DNA from: Enoplosus armatus
Taxonomy: Eukaryota > Chordata > Actinopteri > Centrarchiformes > Enoplosidae
DNA length: 64,000 bases
Reading direction: 5' to 3'
Assembly: GCF_043641665.1 (NCBI RefSeq)
Contig: NC_092198.1
Span: 4,934,501 to 4,998,500, forward strand
The notes under the pieces: model-generated
What the model was told of the DNA's origin: nothing
The model's input: the letters and a program-made list of their open reading frames with translations, nothing else
The model's database searches: none
Part shown: piece after piece, positions 1-13,400 of the stretch
Numbering within the stretch: position 1 is the first letter of the stretch
Layout: the number at the start of each line of letters is the position of its first letter
Translations under genes and position numbers: made by a program

Positions 1-539
1 CAAAGTTTTTTTTTTCAGTGATAAAACAACGTCACCCTACTTCTGACTTTCATCTGCAACACAGTGCTTTGTTGTTTCTGGAGAGGATACTATGACCACA
101 AGAGGTGACATGTCTGGTATCTGTTGAAACAAATGACTAATGCTGTCGATTACTGCCACAAGAGGCAAGCATGGGTCCCGTTCTTTGACTCATGAGTCAC
201 TGGTGAAGCTGGAAAAAATCCAACTGTGGCTGACTGATGCTCAGTACCCAAGTACTGAATGAGTAAAAGGAAATCCTAAGCTCCTCTTTAAAACTAGTCT
301 GGTCTGTAGTCAAGCGTAGTCAAGACACTGAATGTGGCGAGTTTTTGATAAATTCTTGTATTGATGAACTGTCTGTTTTTGATGATGTTGGGATTGCTGA
401 TGGTCTGCTCCCTAGTGGGAATTTAGTATTGTTCTTCTGTTATTTGTTTCAGGGTGGTCGTTATTTTTTGTTCGTTTTCTTGTTTTTTTGTATGGTGTTG
501 TATTGTGTCTGTGTAATGTTTTGATTTACTATAACTGAT

Positions 540-670
540 TATCTCTGTAACATGCCGGTCACTCTTGGCCTCCGCCCAGGGACTACAGCTTCTAGCTATA
601 TCTTCTACAATACATGTAATGTGCATCGTCCCTGCTAAATAAACAATAAATTGATTAAAAAAAAAAAAAT
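540..670 (+). mobile_element. 3' end of a non-LTR retrotransposon with A tail
   Basis: A segment around 568-600 (GCCTCCGCCCAGGGACTACA) followed by a short AT-rich stretch, an AATAAA-like motif and a run of A at about 656-669 looks like the 3' tail of a LINE that I recall as common in fish genomes. The 5' boundary is not visible. No reverse-transcriptase frame was found in the 500 bases to the left. Confidence 0.45.
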
Positions 671-3600
671 GTTTCCGTTCACCGTATGGCCCAAAGTAAA
701 ATGCATGGTTTTGCTTCGTAGGTCATCCCAGGAAAAACATTTAAGATATGTGTGCACTTCATTAACTGAAAAAAAGAAATGGTTGTGGTTGACCTCTTTT
801 GTGTAATTCAGAAATACATTGTTGATTCTTAATTCCTCCCTTTAAATTGGCAGCTGTCCAAAGGCTTTTAAAACTGCCATGCCTCAAACAGTAGCTGTTC
901 CTTTCTCAAGTGGTTTTGGACCACAACATAGAAGAAGAAAGAGCAGTATGTAAGAGGAACCATTGTCTTTATTATTGTTTTTTGTAACACTTATTCTCGA
1001 AAAACAGTGTCAAGGAGGGTTGTGTGCTGTGTGATATCAAATTGAAAAAAAGCTACCTGGAAAAATTCCAGTCTAACTTTAGATCACATCATATTGTAGA
1101 CACAGCCCGGGTCAGAGTACACCATGATCTGAGACAATGTTCATCTGTACTGGTCCTACGTGCTACTTGAGAAATGATTTGGATGCTAACATGGCTCTAA
1201 ACTGTTTACAGTCACACTGAAAGAAAACTGTATAGTATACTATGACCAAGTGGGGGCCCTGTACAAAATGTTGTTTGGGGGCCCCTATTTTGCTCACAAG
1301 ACGCAGCTCCCCTATACATAAAAAAAAGGCTAAGATGGCAGCTTGGGTCCCCCATAGGGCCCCCTGGTGGCTTCGGGCGTCCTATGCAACCACATACTCC
1401 GCATATAGCAAGAAACAACCCTGATGGGAGTATAAATGATGAATGCAGATGAATAAATGACCTAAAACAAAATCATGATCGGGACTGTTTGAATGCAAAA
1501 ATGGGATTTTAAACATTTGAAATGTCTTCCCGCCCCACCACAACCTTCTGTCAGCCACCTTTGGATGCTGAACAAAAACATAAAACTGTATACACATAAA
1601 ATAAATATCATCACGCTCACAGTGCTCTGCCATACAATATTCACTTATGCCGAGGATCAGATCACTTAACTTGCCAGACAGGTGTGTGACTCAGACAAAG
1701 CATTCCAGGAAGTCGACTTTCTCGTGTTTCTCTCATGTTTGATTATTGGTCAATGTATCTGAAGACGGTACAATAAAATGATCGTTCCCTTTTTGGAAGC
1801 CAGAAGACAATGAGAGGTAAACAAATACAATTAACATTTTAAAATGTCTCTCTTATTTTTTATCGGTGGTTAATTATCATGCTGTCAGGCAAACTGTAGA
1901 GGAGTAAAAGAATTTAACACTAAACCAATTTTACTTTGAACCCATTTTACTAAACAGGCGAAAGTATTTGGTGAAGGTGAACAGATACTATGAATGGAAC
2001 ATAACGATTTTTATATTTTATTTATAAATACTACATTTGTATGCCCTTTGGGTAGATTTTATAAGAGGAAAAAAAAAAAGTATTTGCTTATAAAAAGTTG
2101 TTCTATCTTGGTTAGAATGTTGAGGTGATCAAATTATATTATCTTTCAAATGGACATTGAATGTAGAATATTAAAGGAAAACCTAAGTATCATGTTTTAG
2201 CCTGTTAGGAAGACTGGCAAAAGAATCCTTAATGGGAAACACATCATGTAGCCAGGGAAAGTAAAACAACGACTATCTTAAAAACGTAAAGCTGACCAGG
2301 TATTCACATTTTGCTTTTCTTACTTAAAGTTGACGTTGAAGTTCTCCAACTAAATTCACATTAATGTGTGAATGTGTGAATCTTTTCTGTAACTGGAAAC
2401 AAAAGAACTTGAACTCTCTGTTGTGTAGGTTTAGCAGCATTAGGCGTTGTTCGTGCATAAACTAATGCTTTGAATAGTGAATCCTGTTTTTAAAAGTAGC
2501 TTTCTCAAACACATTTAAATTTGTTTAGAGCATCTACTCCTTGACCATAGAGTCCTGGAAAATGACATTCCACTAGCGAAGTTAGTCCTCATACACACAG
2601 TGCTGACATGAGGCTGCTCATAAATTATGGAAAGGTTCACAAAAAAAACCCTAATTTGGTTGGATTGCAACATTGGAAAAAAAAATGGTAAAAAAGCACA
2701 TTCACAAAAACAGAAATTTCAAATTGTGTTGATATGTAACAAATGTGAAAGTGACTAAACTAATTAAAAATGAGTATTATCAACCATTCTAACATGATAT
2801 CATAAGCTGTTTTCTCAAAAGAACCTTAAGTCTAAGATGATCATCACAAAAACGGTTTGAACATTGGATTTGCGTAAATGAACGGTTTCTGTCGCCATCG
2901 TCCTCCTCTCCCGCCTCTCGCGCCTGTTATTATGTATTATATATTATCTTAGTTTTTTTTACGGTGAGTATGATGTTTGTCACATGCTTACACAGTAGTC
3001 TAATACATACATGATGACAGAGTGACACCTATAGGAACCGTCACGTTTTGATTTTTTTTCAGTTTAATATGAGCTCAAAGAGTAGTGTCAGTCAGAGTTT
3101 CCTCCATCCAGTAACATGAATCATAAAAGGAAAAAGGGTGAAATATGTAGACTGTTGATCGTGTGTTAAGCTACATTTTCAACAGTTCCAAGTATAAAAC
3201 AGTTCTTGGCGTCATTTCCAACATTTACACTTTTATGTATTTTTGATGTATAGCACAGCTTCCAAACAGTCAATTGCACAACGTTAATTTAAAGTGTCCG
3301 CTGTCTGTTCTACATGCATGTTCTAATGCAGGGTAGGTAATTAGAAGAACTTCTAAATAATTCTTCTAAAATGAACTGGGCGCCGGCATAATGAAACTAA
3401 AATTGTAATGTAGAGTAATGTAAGCAGACCGTTTTAAACAAGATGGAGCCAGAGAAAAGTCAGAAACAGTGGTCTGACGGGGAATTCATGAAGACTTGGA
3501 TGACTTTCTCACTATGACGAGGTAAAAGGAAGCAGGACTGAAGCAGTTTTGTAATGTGACTAAAACATAGACATAACAGAATCCTATACTCCTGCAAACT

Positions 3601-3740
3601 GGCATCACATGGCTAAATAAGGAGTTAAATAAGAACTGATAGTCTGCCGCGATTGTTAGGATTAAAAGCGTGCCAAAGTCTGGGAGGTAAATCCTCGTCT
3701 TGTCAACAGCGGAGATCTGGAATACCGGCCCTGAAACATT
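671..3740. other. Intergenic stretch upstream of the first receptor gene, no gene recognised
   Basis: Only short chance reading frames are present. The sequence at 1240-1375 is GC-rich with several GGGGGCCC/GGGCCCC blocks and may be an old repeat, but I cannot name it. The rest is AT-rich and shows no exon, RNA gene or clear promoter. Confidence 0.4.
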
Positions 3741-3744
3741 GGCT

Positions 3745-3960
3745 CACATACTTCAACATTCTGGGAAATATGTTTATTTGCTTTCTTCCTGAGAGTTAGA
3801 TGGTAAGATTGATACCACTCATGTCTGTAGGCTGAAGCTGGAGCCAGTTAGCATAGCTTAACATAAAGATTGGAAACAGGAAGAAACAGCTAGCCTGGCT
3901 CTGTCCAAAGGTAAAAAAATATAACTTGTTATCACTTTTTATATCTTGTTTGTTTAATCC
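3745..3960 (+). repeat. Dispersed fish repeat (copy 1)
   Basis: The stretch contains the string order CTGGGAAATATG, GAGAGTTAGATGGTAAGAT, TACCACTCATGTCTGTA, TTAGCATAGCTTAACATAAAG, GGAAACAG and CAGCTAGCCTGGCTCTGTCC. The same order is found in part at 45485-45600 (GAGTTAGATGAAATGATACC, then TTAGCTTAGCTTAACATAAAG) and as a short piece at 36262-36300. This is a short interspersed element that I recall as abundant in percomorph fishes; the family name is not certain. Confidence 0.7.
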
Positions 3961-4491
3961 CCACAAGGACTAAACTGTAAAAACAGCGGTTTTACTACTC
4001 TTGAGACACGTGAGGCAAAAATACCGCTTGAGGTGAAAGGGACAGGTGCATGCAGGTGTTCAAAAAAAACCCCAGAAAGTTAGTCATTGTCATTTGGCCC
4101 GTGTACCAACACAGTCAGCAGCAAGTTGCAGGCAGCAGCAGCAGTGGCAGTGGCAGACTTTGAAAACCCCAGCTTTAGGGGAAGCTTTTGCTTGTGTGCT
4201 GACACGTTGAACAATAAACACTCACCAAAGTTATGTGAATGGCAGCATGCCCTCAAACTTGACTAACAACTAGTTATCAGGAAGGTGCTACATGTTTTAA
4301 ATTGTTGGCTTCCTGGTAGCATTTCGAATAAAGCTTGTGTGCCCGCAGAGCCTCAGCTGCAAGCAGCTACAAGTTGATGTCATCAGCTGTCAGTTTATGC
4401 CGCAAGGAATAAATGTATATATTTCTTCTATATATTTCTTCTTCTGGTAATGAGAAATCATTGTGTTTCTTGCATTCTCTCTCCAGTCGGG

Positions 4492-7400
4492 ATGGCATTA
4501 CCAAAGGCAGCAGGATTCACGGTTGTTCTTCTGGTTATAGGCTACAGTCTGGAGAATCAGGGATACTCACCTTCTCTGAATGTGTTCTTTGGGGTAAGAA
4601 TATGAATAAGTAATAGCAGTCAAGCTTGTAGCGCTATACCATGAGATACTGCAACTGCGGTAACTCCACTAAACATATGAAACACTGTATATTATTGCAG
4701 TATGACTGTTCAATAGTGTGGTTTTGTGTGTAATTAGTATTTAGTTACAGTTATTGTCTTATGTAGACAAACTGTACAAGTGAACTCATCAGATGGAAAT
4801 GGGGTTTTTTTTCCAGGCATTGATGGGTGCAAAAGCGTCACACATTCATACCAGAGAGAAAAGGGCGAGTAAGTTCCATTTTGATGATATCAACAGGATG
4901 TGTCAACTGTATCAGCAATGCTGTTAATTATGTCTGTGTGATCATTAGAGTGAAATGACAATCTCCCCTTTTCTTGTCATTGAAGTATTGACTGTCACTT
5001 CCCCATGGACACCGTATCTGATCATGTCTGTTTCATACCTTCCCAGCTACCTTAAATTCCTCTGAATATGTGCTCCAAGCTGTTATAAGAGCCGCTGACC
5101 TAAAGAGTCTCCAAACACTTTTGGACACATTCAGTCCTTTGCTGATCAACAGCACTGCTGAAATTACCAGCATTGACGCCACAACAGGTACAACAGCATG
5201 CTTTCATTTTGTGGCCCCATTGTCTTGCCAAAATATGTTGTGACTTTACCAGTAAACATGTCATTAAGCCTTGGTTTTGTGTGCTGCTGCTTCTTCTTCA
5301 CATAGTGTGTTCACCAAATATGACTGGATACCAGTGCAGATGTGAGGAGAGCTTTGCTTGGTCATACAACAGCTGCATTAACCATGGAGCCTGTGATGCC
5401 ATTATTGGTGACACATGTGGATGCATCAATGCCCTACCAGCTGACGGCCAGTACTGCCAGCTGAACACCAGTCAAACAGGTAGGACCAGCGCAGCCACAA
5501 GAGACGATTCTTCACTCAGTACGTATTGTCATCACACACTGGCATGAGTATCATCTGGGGGGGGGGGACCACATGTTCATCAGAGAAACATTATTGAGTA
5601 CATCAGTGATGGAAAGTAACTAAGTACATTTACTCAAGTATTGTACTTGAGTTCACAGTACTTTACTTTACTCCATTTAGTGTAGTTACTTTGTAGATGA
5701 AGATAAAAAAAAAAACCTATAATAAGTGTGTAAAATACAATGCATTGTTATACATTACATCAAACCATCCAACAGTATATAAAATGAGTAAAATAAGCTC
5801 TGCTGCCGCCGGCTACAATATTAAAATGCTACTTACATGCATCAATAATAATAAGCCAATAGTATAATACATAATAATGTAACACCGACCACTGACTGAG
5901 CCCATTTTCGCTGCATAGTGAGTACCTTTACTTGCTACTTTCACTTAAATAAAAGAGTACTTCTTCCACTTGTTCCCCAAATACTATGCATAAGAAGAGT
6001 ATTACCATCTGATGATACTTTATACTTCCACTCCACCATTTAAAAAAAATAATGAATCCATTAGTAGTAATATCAATTTGATCATAAAGACACTGACACT
6101 GATCTATCTAATGAGGACTTATAATACTAAATATAATAATAATAAAAGTACAGAATTATTAGTTAGGCATTTTAAATGCTGGATTTTGTGGTATTGCTCT
6201 TCATTCCTCCACCAGTGGTGTTCATTAATTGTTTGTAATCCTGCTGCATTGAAACGACAGTATGGGCTTCCTCGTTTACTCTTTTGACTCCTGCTTTAGC
6301 ATGTCAGCTGAAGATCTAACCGTTCATTATACATTTGTTAGTGGTATCTTATTCTGGATACTGTTGAAAAAAAATGTGAATGACCATAAATCTGGAGCAT
6401 TTGTGTGTGGGTGTTTACAGTCTTCTATCAATTTGGCATTTTTGGGCAACTACCTCTTTTGGCCAGTAGATGGTGCTTTTTATTCATCAAATCTCCAACC
6501 GAAATGCTCCATTTATGGCTGTTGTAGTGTATTGAACAAATGCCTTTATAGTTTATTTTGTTTTAATGGGAAGCTGCTACCAGTGTTGGACACGCTAGTT
6601 TTTGTTTCCCTGAACCACAAAACAAGGAACCACCTGTGACAGAAAAATAAATGCTTCCTCATGGTCTTTTGCATGAACTTAATCAACTTTAATCAGATAC
6701 TTGGTTTCAGCAATGCCTGAGGAAAAATAATCTGTCACATGCAAACCTCTACTGGGTTTCCTTGTTATGTGATACCACAGATTTGATTGAAAAGATAACA
6801 GCTGTTCTGCTCCATGACCTCAAAGAAAAATTGGGTTTTTCTTTGTATGGAAAAAGAAGAATAGATTATTTAGTTGTAGTAGAAACTTTCGTTAACATAT
6901 AACAGACATCTAGAATATGTGCTGATGTTTGTTGTTATTTTTCTATTTTTACAGCGCCAACACCATCTACACCATCGCCTTCAACGCCAAACGGTATGAC
7001 ACATGAAATGTTCCATATGTTTTCCTCTAGGCTCATACAACTTACATAAACCATGTAAAGTTTCAATTTAAGCAAAAGGGTCAGCTAAAAGGTTTGATAA
7101 ACAGGAAACATTTGCATAAACATAATTCATGTCCTGATGACTGCACATAGTGAAAAGTGTTGTGTATGATGGTGATAGACTTCTATGATGGATTTTCCCC
7201 TGTTCTCCTCCACAGACCTGGTGGACATTGATGTAGTCCTTGACTTGCGCATCCCAGTCTCCAGTGTGCCATCAAATTTCACTGATCTATTCAGGGACAC
7301 TCTGAGACATTTTCCGCTCCCCTACATCATCAGTCAGTCTTTAAATGTAACAAGCTTACATTTCACCACAGGTAAGAGCTTTTTCTTGCTTATTTGTTTC

Positions 7401-10400
7401 CTTATGTCATTTCTTTGGCTGATTTAATGCTGTTTTATTGAACAGTGTATGATTTGTATAATATGGCTTGAAATGTCTTTAAAAGGGTGCTATCCAAACT
7501 CCACTGGAGGACTGCAGTGTCACTGTGAGGAGCAGTTTGCTTGGTCATGTGACAAGTGCAACATCTACGGTGTGTGCAGCAATGCCACCAACCAAACCTG
7601 TGGGTGCATAAATGGACTTCCTTCTGGTGGAGAGTTCTGTGAACCAATCACAAGTGAGCGTTTCTGTTTTGTAGCTGTTCCAATGAAAGTGAAAGTTTTC
7701 CTAAGCAGAAAAGTGGTTTAATGATTTAATCTCCAATGTTGCTCCACAGATATCACGCAATGTCCAACCTCAACTCCTGGTACGGGAAACATTTTCCTTT
7801 TGTTTTGCATGGATCAAGTTGAACAGTCTGTAGTAAAATTTGCATTTATTGATTTATTGAGATTAAAATGTATTTTATTGTTTTTAACTGGGATGACAAC
7901 CACAATGGCAATGACGAACATAGCACCATATTCAACAACTACGCCAATGATGACAACAACTACACCAATGATGACAACAGCACCAAATACAACAACTACA
8001 GCTATGACGACCACAACACCAAATGCAACAACTACACCAATGATGACAACAGCACCAAATACAACAACTACAGCTATGACGACCACAACACCAAATACAA
8101 CAACTACGCCAATGATGACAACAACTACACCAATGATGACAACAACACCAAATGCAACAACTACGCCAATGATGACAACAGCACCAAATACAACAACTAC
8201 GCCAATGATGACAACAACTACACCAATGATGACAACAACACCAAATACAACAACTACGTCAATGATGACAACAACTACGCCAATGATGACAACAACACCA
8301 AATGCAACAACTACGCCAATGATGACAACAGCACCAAATGCAACAACTACGCCAATGACGACCACAACACCAAATGCAACAACTACGCCAATGATGACAA
8401 CAACACCAAATGCAACAACTACGCCAATGACGACCACAACACCAAATGCAACAACTACGCCAATGACGACCACAACACCAAATGCAACAACTACACCAGT
8501 GATGACGACAACAACACCAATGATGACAACAGCACCAACTACAACAACTACGCCAGTGATGACGACTACAACACCAATAATGACAACAGCACCAAGTACA
8601 ACAACTACGCCAGTGATGACGACAACAACACCAATGATGACGACAACAACAACAGAGGGTATTGCACTTAAAATGTAGAGAATTAAGTTATATCATAAAA
8701 TTGCGTCTTTGTAACAACAACTATTTGTATTGTAGAGCGGAGCTTGACGTTAACCATGGATATGGATTTTGACTCTTCATACAATGATGAAACCAGTCAA
8801 GTTTACAAAGACACTTATGACTCTGTAAGTCCTGATGTGTCTTCTGTCTGTCTCATTCATTTTTGTCACAATGTTGATGCGATGAATTTATGTGATATTT
8901 GATCATGATGTAATTGTAGAACCGATAACAAGCAGGCTATGTCACTATCTCAAACAGATCAAAAAACAATGTGATCAGCACATCTTAACTCTACAAACAG
9001 TAAAGTTAAATGAGTTCCGGTAAGTCAAACTTTATTCTTTTGATTTTTCTTTTTTTAAATCAAAGATTATATACTTTTCAGTTTTCAGACAGTTTTCAGG
9101 TTTGTAGCATACTATATTACCATAGTGCCAGGGTAATGTTGCACAAAAAGTTGCACAGACATTCATGGTTCCAGCATGATGTATCCTAATGACTTTGGGG
9201 AACCCCTGACTTTTCCTCTTGTGCCACCATGAGGTCAAATTCTTCACTTTTTCCATTGAAATATTTCAGCATTTACTTGATGGATTGGCACTACATGTGT
9301 TCCAGACAGTCATGGTGCCCAGACAATGTATCTTAATGACTTTGTTGACCCCTTGACTTTTCTTTCAGTGCCACCATGATGTTGATAGTTGTGGTTTTGA
9401 ATGAAACGTCTCAACAACTATTGGATGGATTGACATTAATTCCAGTTTGCCTAAATTTCAGTTTGCCCAATAGTTTGGTTTAATAATACCAAATACCTAA
9501 TGGCATTCCCATCAGCCTCAGCTGGACGTTGTGTTTAGTGCTAATTAGCAATTGTTAAGATCCTGGATTAAGTTTGCACCTGCCTGGATTTAGCATGTTA
9601 GTGTTGTCATTGTGAGCATGTCAGCATCATGGATGCCGTTAGCATGGTGAAGTTAGCATTTATCTCATCTGTGCAGCCTCACAGAGCCACTGGTATGGCT
9701 GTAAAATCTTAGACATGTTTTTGGATTAATCACAGTATTGATACAGTTTACAAAGATACAGCTAATTTTAATATGCCCAGTCAAATATGGCACCATATAA
9801 AAGTTTGCAGTCTCCCTTTGGCCTGGTATTGTTCACTTACTTGGCCTACTCAGTAAGGTGTGTGAAGCTTCAGTACCTAACTGGTGAACTGAACTAAAGT
9901 TGGTGCAAAACAAGTAACCATACAGTGTTAAAGACCTTTTTGTAGGTGGTTAATAGTGGTTAAAATCGAGTTTCCAGAGCAGATATAATACGGTCTTGAA
10001 TGGAATTCATTATACCTGCTTGTGATTGGATTTTTATTGGGATTCAAATCAATTTTGTATTACAGGAGCGGAAGCACCATCGCCGATTATACTATAAGAG
10101 CAACCTCTTTTCAAGAAACGGAAATTGAAGCAGTAAAAACAGGGATATTTAAACAGCTGGCAGAAAAATACCCTATGCTGTATGACAGTAAGACAGTTTT
10201 ACTCATTTCTGAACTATTTTGAGACACAAAATCTTATGTGATTTTTATCAGCAATGTTTGTCATGTCAGGAATATCTGATCATTTTGTACAGATGTTTTT
10301 ATAATAACTGTCTGACCTTTTTGTCCATTTTTTTAAAGGCTCAGAACACTTAACGTTTGATCCACCTCAAGTATTTTTTGGGAAAAGTGTGACAGTGATA

Positions 10401-13400
10401 TGTCGTCCTCCAAACAATTTTAGTACCGACTGGATTGCAGAGTGGAGACGTAACGACAAGTTAATTCTCAAAGATAATTTACACGACTTTTCAGAAGAGG
10501 GTGGAGCAGCAAGATTAACTGTGTCAAAATTTTTCAACACTGACAATGGTAAGAAATAGACAACATAACAACATGGTGCAGTAAATAAATTTTTTTTTCC
10601 TGTCTCAGCTGACATTTATAAATCATACACATTTACAATGCAAATGCAGTCTTGGACTTTTCTCCTTGTTCTCTGACCTTGGTGGGTGCAGAACTCTGAT
10701 TGGTTAGAGGGTATGTCTTAAAATGTGAAACCAACACCTACACTGTGTCCATTGTTTAGCCTGACCCACCAATGCCAAATTTTGACCGAAAATGTTAAAA
10801 CATTTAGACATGGTTTTACTCCATATAGCTATAGTGAAGTATAAGGCTGAAATTATTCTGGTGGTAACCACTAGTTTTTTGCATCAGTTTAACTTGAAAC
10901 TCCAAGTTAAAGATAAAACATTCTCCAGATTGAAATAAATCACAGAAGAGGCAGAGAAATGATTTTCCTGCTGACAGAAGCCTTGATATGCATTCTGAAT
11001 AATGGCGAACAGCCATAACTAGACATGCCCCAGTTTTTTTCTCTCAAAGGAGAACACAAGACATGTGATTTACAGAGCAGATATGTATCCTGTAGCAGCA
11101 AAAAAAAGCAATTTAATTTCAAGTCTCCTGAATCAAAGCTTACAGCACAAAATATTTGGAAACTGTAGAAGAATGCTTCCGCTACATCTAAATCTCTGTC
11201 TGTATACATAAATACTGATTTAGGTTGTTGCGCCCCTTGTAACCTGATGATGGTGTCATCCCATATATTTGTTGGTAACAACAGCTTCACATTGATTCAA
11301 CGTAAATTGATGATCCCCTTTAATTTCAGGACTTTATGAATGCAAGCTGAAAAACCAACAACAAACTGACAAATCAGTTTTCAGACAGAAATCCAAAGGA
11401 TCATTCTTTCTCAAAGAGACACCCTCGATCCGAGTGACACCAGTCAGAAAAAACGTCAAATGTGAGGAAGGACAGCAAGTGCAAGTGCAACTGCAGTGCT
11501 CTGTCAACGGGCCCTATGAGGTGAAGTTTGAAGGCAACACTGCTGAAGGTAAATCTGAAACAAAAAAAGCACCAAAAAGCAGCCATTGGGAAATCTTTAA
11601 TATATTAACATAGTTCTCAAATAACTATTTGAAATATGTATATGTATACATATACTGTATATTAGTGAATGTTGATACTCTTTGTCCAAGCTCAGTGTTG
11701 TTTTTTGTATTTGTACAGATGTTAATATCATTTATCCGTTTAATGCCACCTGTGAAAGGGGGGAAAAGAAGTTCACTTGTCATGAGAAAACCTATAAAGA
11801 ATTTAAAGAAGAAATAACACTGATGTTATTCACAGAGAGTAAGTATGGCTCCAGACATTAGAGCAGTTAATACAATTCAGGCCAATATATTTTTTCCTGT
11901 GAGTAAAAATATAAAAAAAATATTTCTTTCTCTCCAGCACCTGATTGTGAAGATCCTGACTTTGGTGATGGAATTGTTGGTGACAAGGCTATAGCTCCCT
12001 GCGAGCCAGATGAGGTGGGAAACAAGACAGCAATTTGTAAGACAAGTCGTAAATGGGAAGATCGACAAGACAACTGTATCCTCCAAGTGGTTCAGGAGCT
12101 GCTCGAGCGGTCTGAGGTGAGCTACTTCTTCAGCTGTTTCTAACACCAAATGATGGCATGGACAGGGGTGGATTTTAGGAGTCTTAGGCAGTTATACCAC
12201 GCTGAAAAAATAAAAGTAAAGTAAAATACTGCATTATCAACAAAATGTACTTACATTTACTTAAAGTCTCTTAAAAGTGGGGCTCATTTGAACTAGTCTT
12301 GTTTAATCTATATTAATGAATTGGTTGGTCATATATTTTGTGTACGCTATCAGATAAAAGACATAAAAGGGATTGAATCCCTGCTAGTAGGAGTGGAAAA
12401 TAAGTTGCATAAACTGGGGGCACATTGCGCATTGACCATGACAAAAGAAGCACTTTGAGGTTATTTTTAAGTTATAACTTATATGAATTAGAATAGTAAC
12501 ATCATTTCTTATATCTAAACATAATAATCAATCTATAGCTGTTAGGGGCCCCTTTTAGTTGGGGGCCTCAGATAAAGTCCTGGGCCTCTGGTAAAGTCCT
12601 GGGCATCAACATCTACAGAAGAACCTGTGTCAACTATGGGCAAGGAGAGAGAGATATTTCCACGGGGAAATATGTAGATGTCAGAAAGGCAAACGTTAAA
12701 GAGTACCCTAACACCAAGATAAAAAGCAGTGTTTCACTGCACAAACGGCTGGTTGCAAGTTTCAAGCAGCTTTTCACACAGAATCACTGCTGGGTGTAGT
12801 TGGCTGTGGTCAAAAGTGTGCTTTGTTGCACCTGAAACTAAACCCAACAGTGAGGTCACAGGGTGGAGTACACCTGTACATCACTGCAGCGGAGGCACTG
12901 GAGATCAGCATGATTAGCGAGCTAATACAGTAATCCAAAGACATTCTTGGGGCTTTAAAGGTATTCCAGGGAGGCAAGCAAAATTACAAAACTGACAAAA
13001 TAATCTTAACTCAATGTCCACCCACTGTATATAAGTGGACCTTAGGTTTTGATTATTATTAAGTGTGTATGCATTAGTATATTGATATTTGTGAATCTTT
13101 AGGGTTAGGGTGATCATGTTCAAAGGATGATTCATTTACTCACTCATTTTTTCCTACTTTCATTTGGAGTGAAATAGTCGCAGTGTAGTGGCTGGCTGTC
13201 ATGAAGCAGAGCTACGCTGCAACATTAGCTGGCTGAGGTGGACAAAACACATTTATTTTAACCAATACCAATCCATGAAAATATGCCCAGATACTGATCC
13301 TCTGGACTGGCTAGGGACATCTTTAATGTTAATATTTGGGGTGATGTATATTTGTATACAGTATATAATATACCTCAACTCCACCAGCTGGTACTGTAAT

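Noticed and set aside
6262..6639. 125-codon plus-strand frame in the first receptor's intron
   Set aside because: No domain, no phase-compatible splice use, and low similarity to anything I recognise.
7814..8671. Long open frames on the minus strand (219 codons) and in a second plus frame (267 codons)
   Set aside because: They are produced by the 36-bp repeat, whose units are multiples of three without stops; the Thr/Pro frame alone fits the receptor gene and its splice phases.
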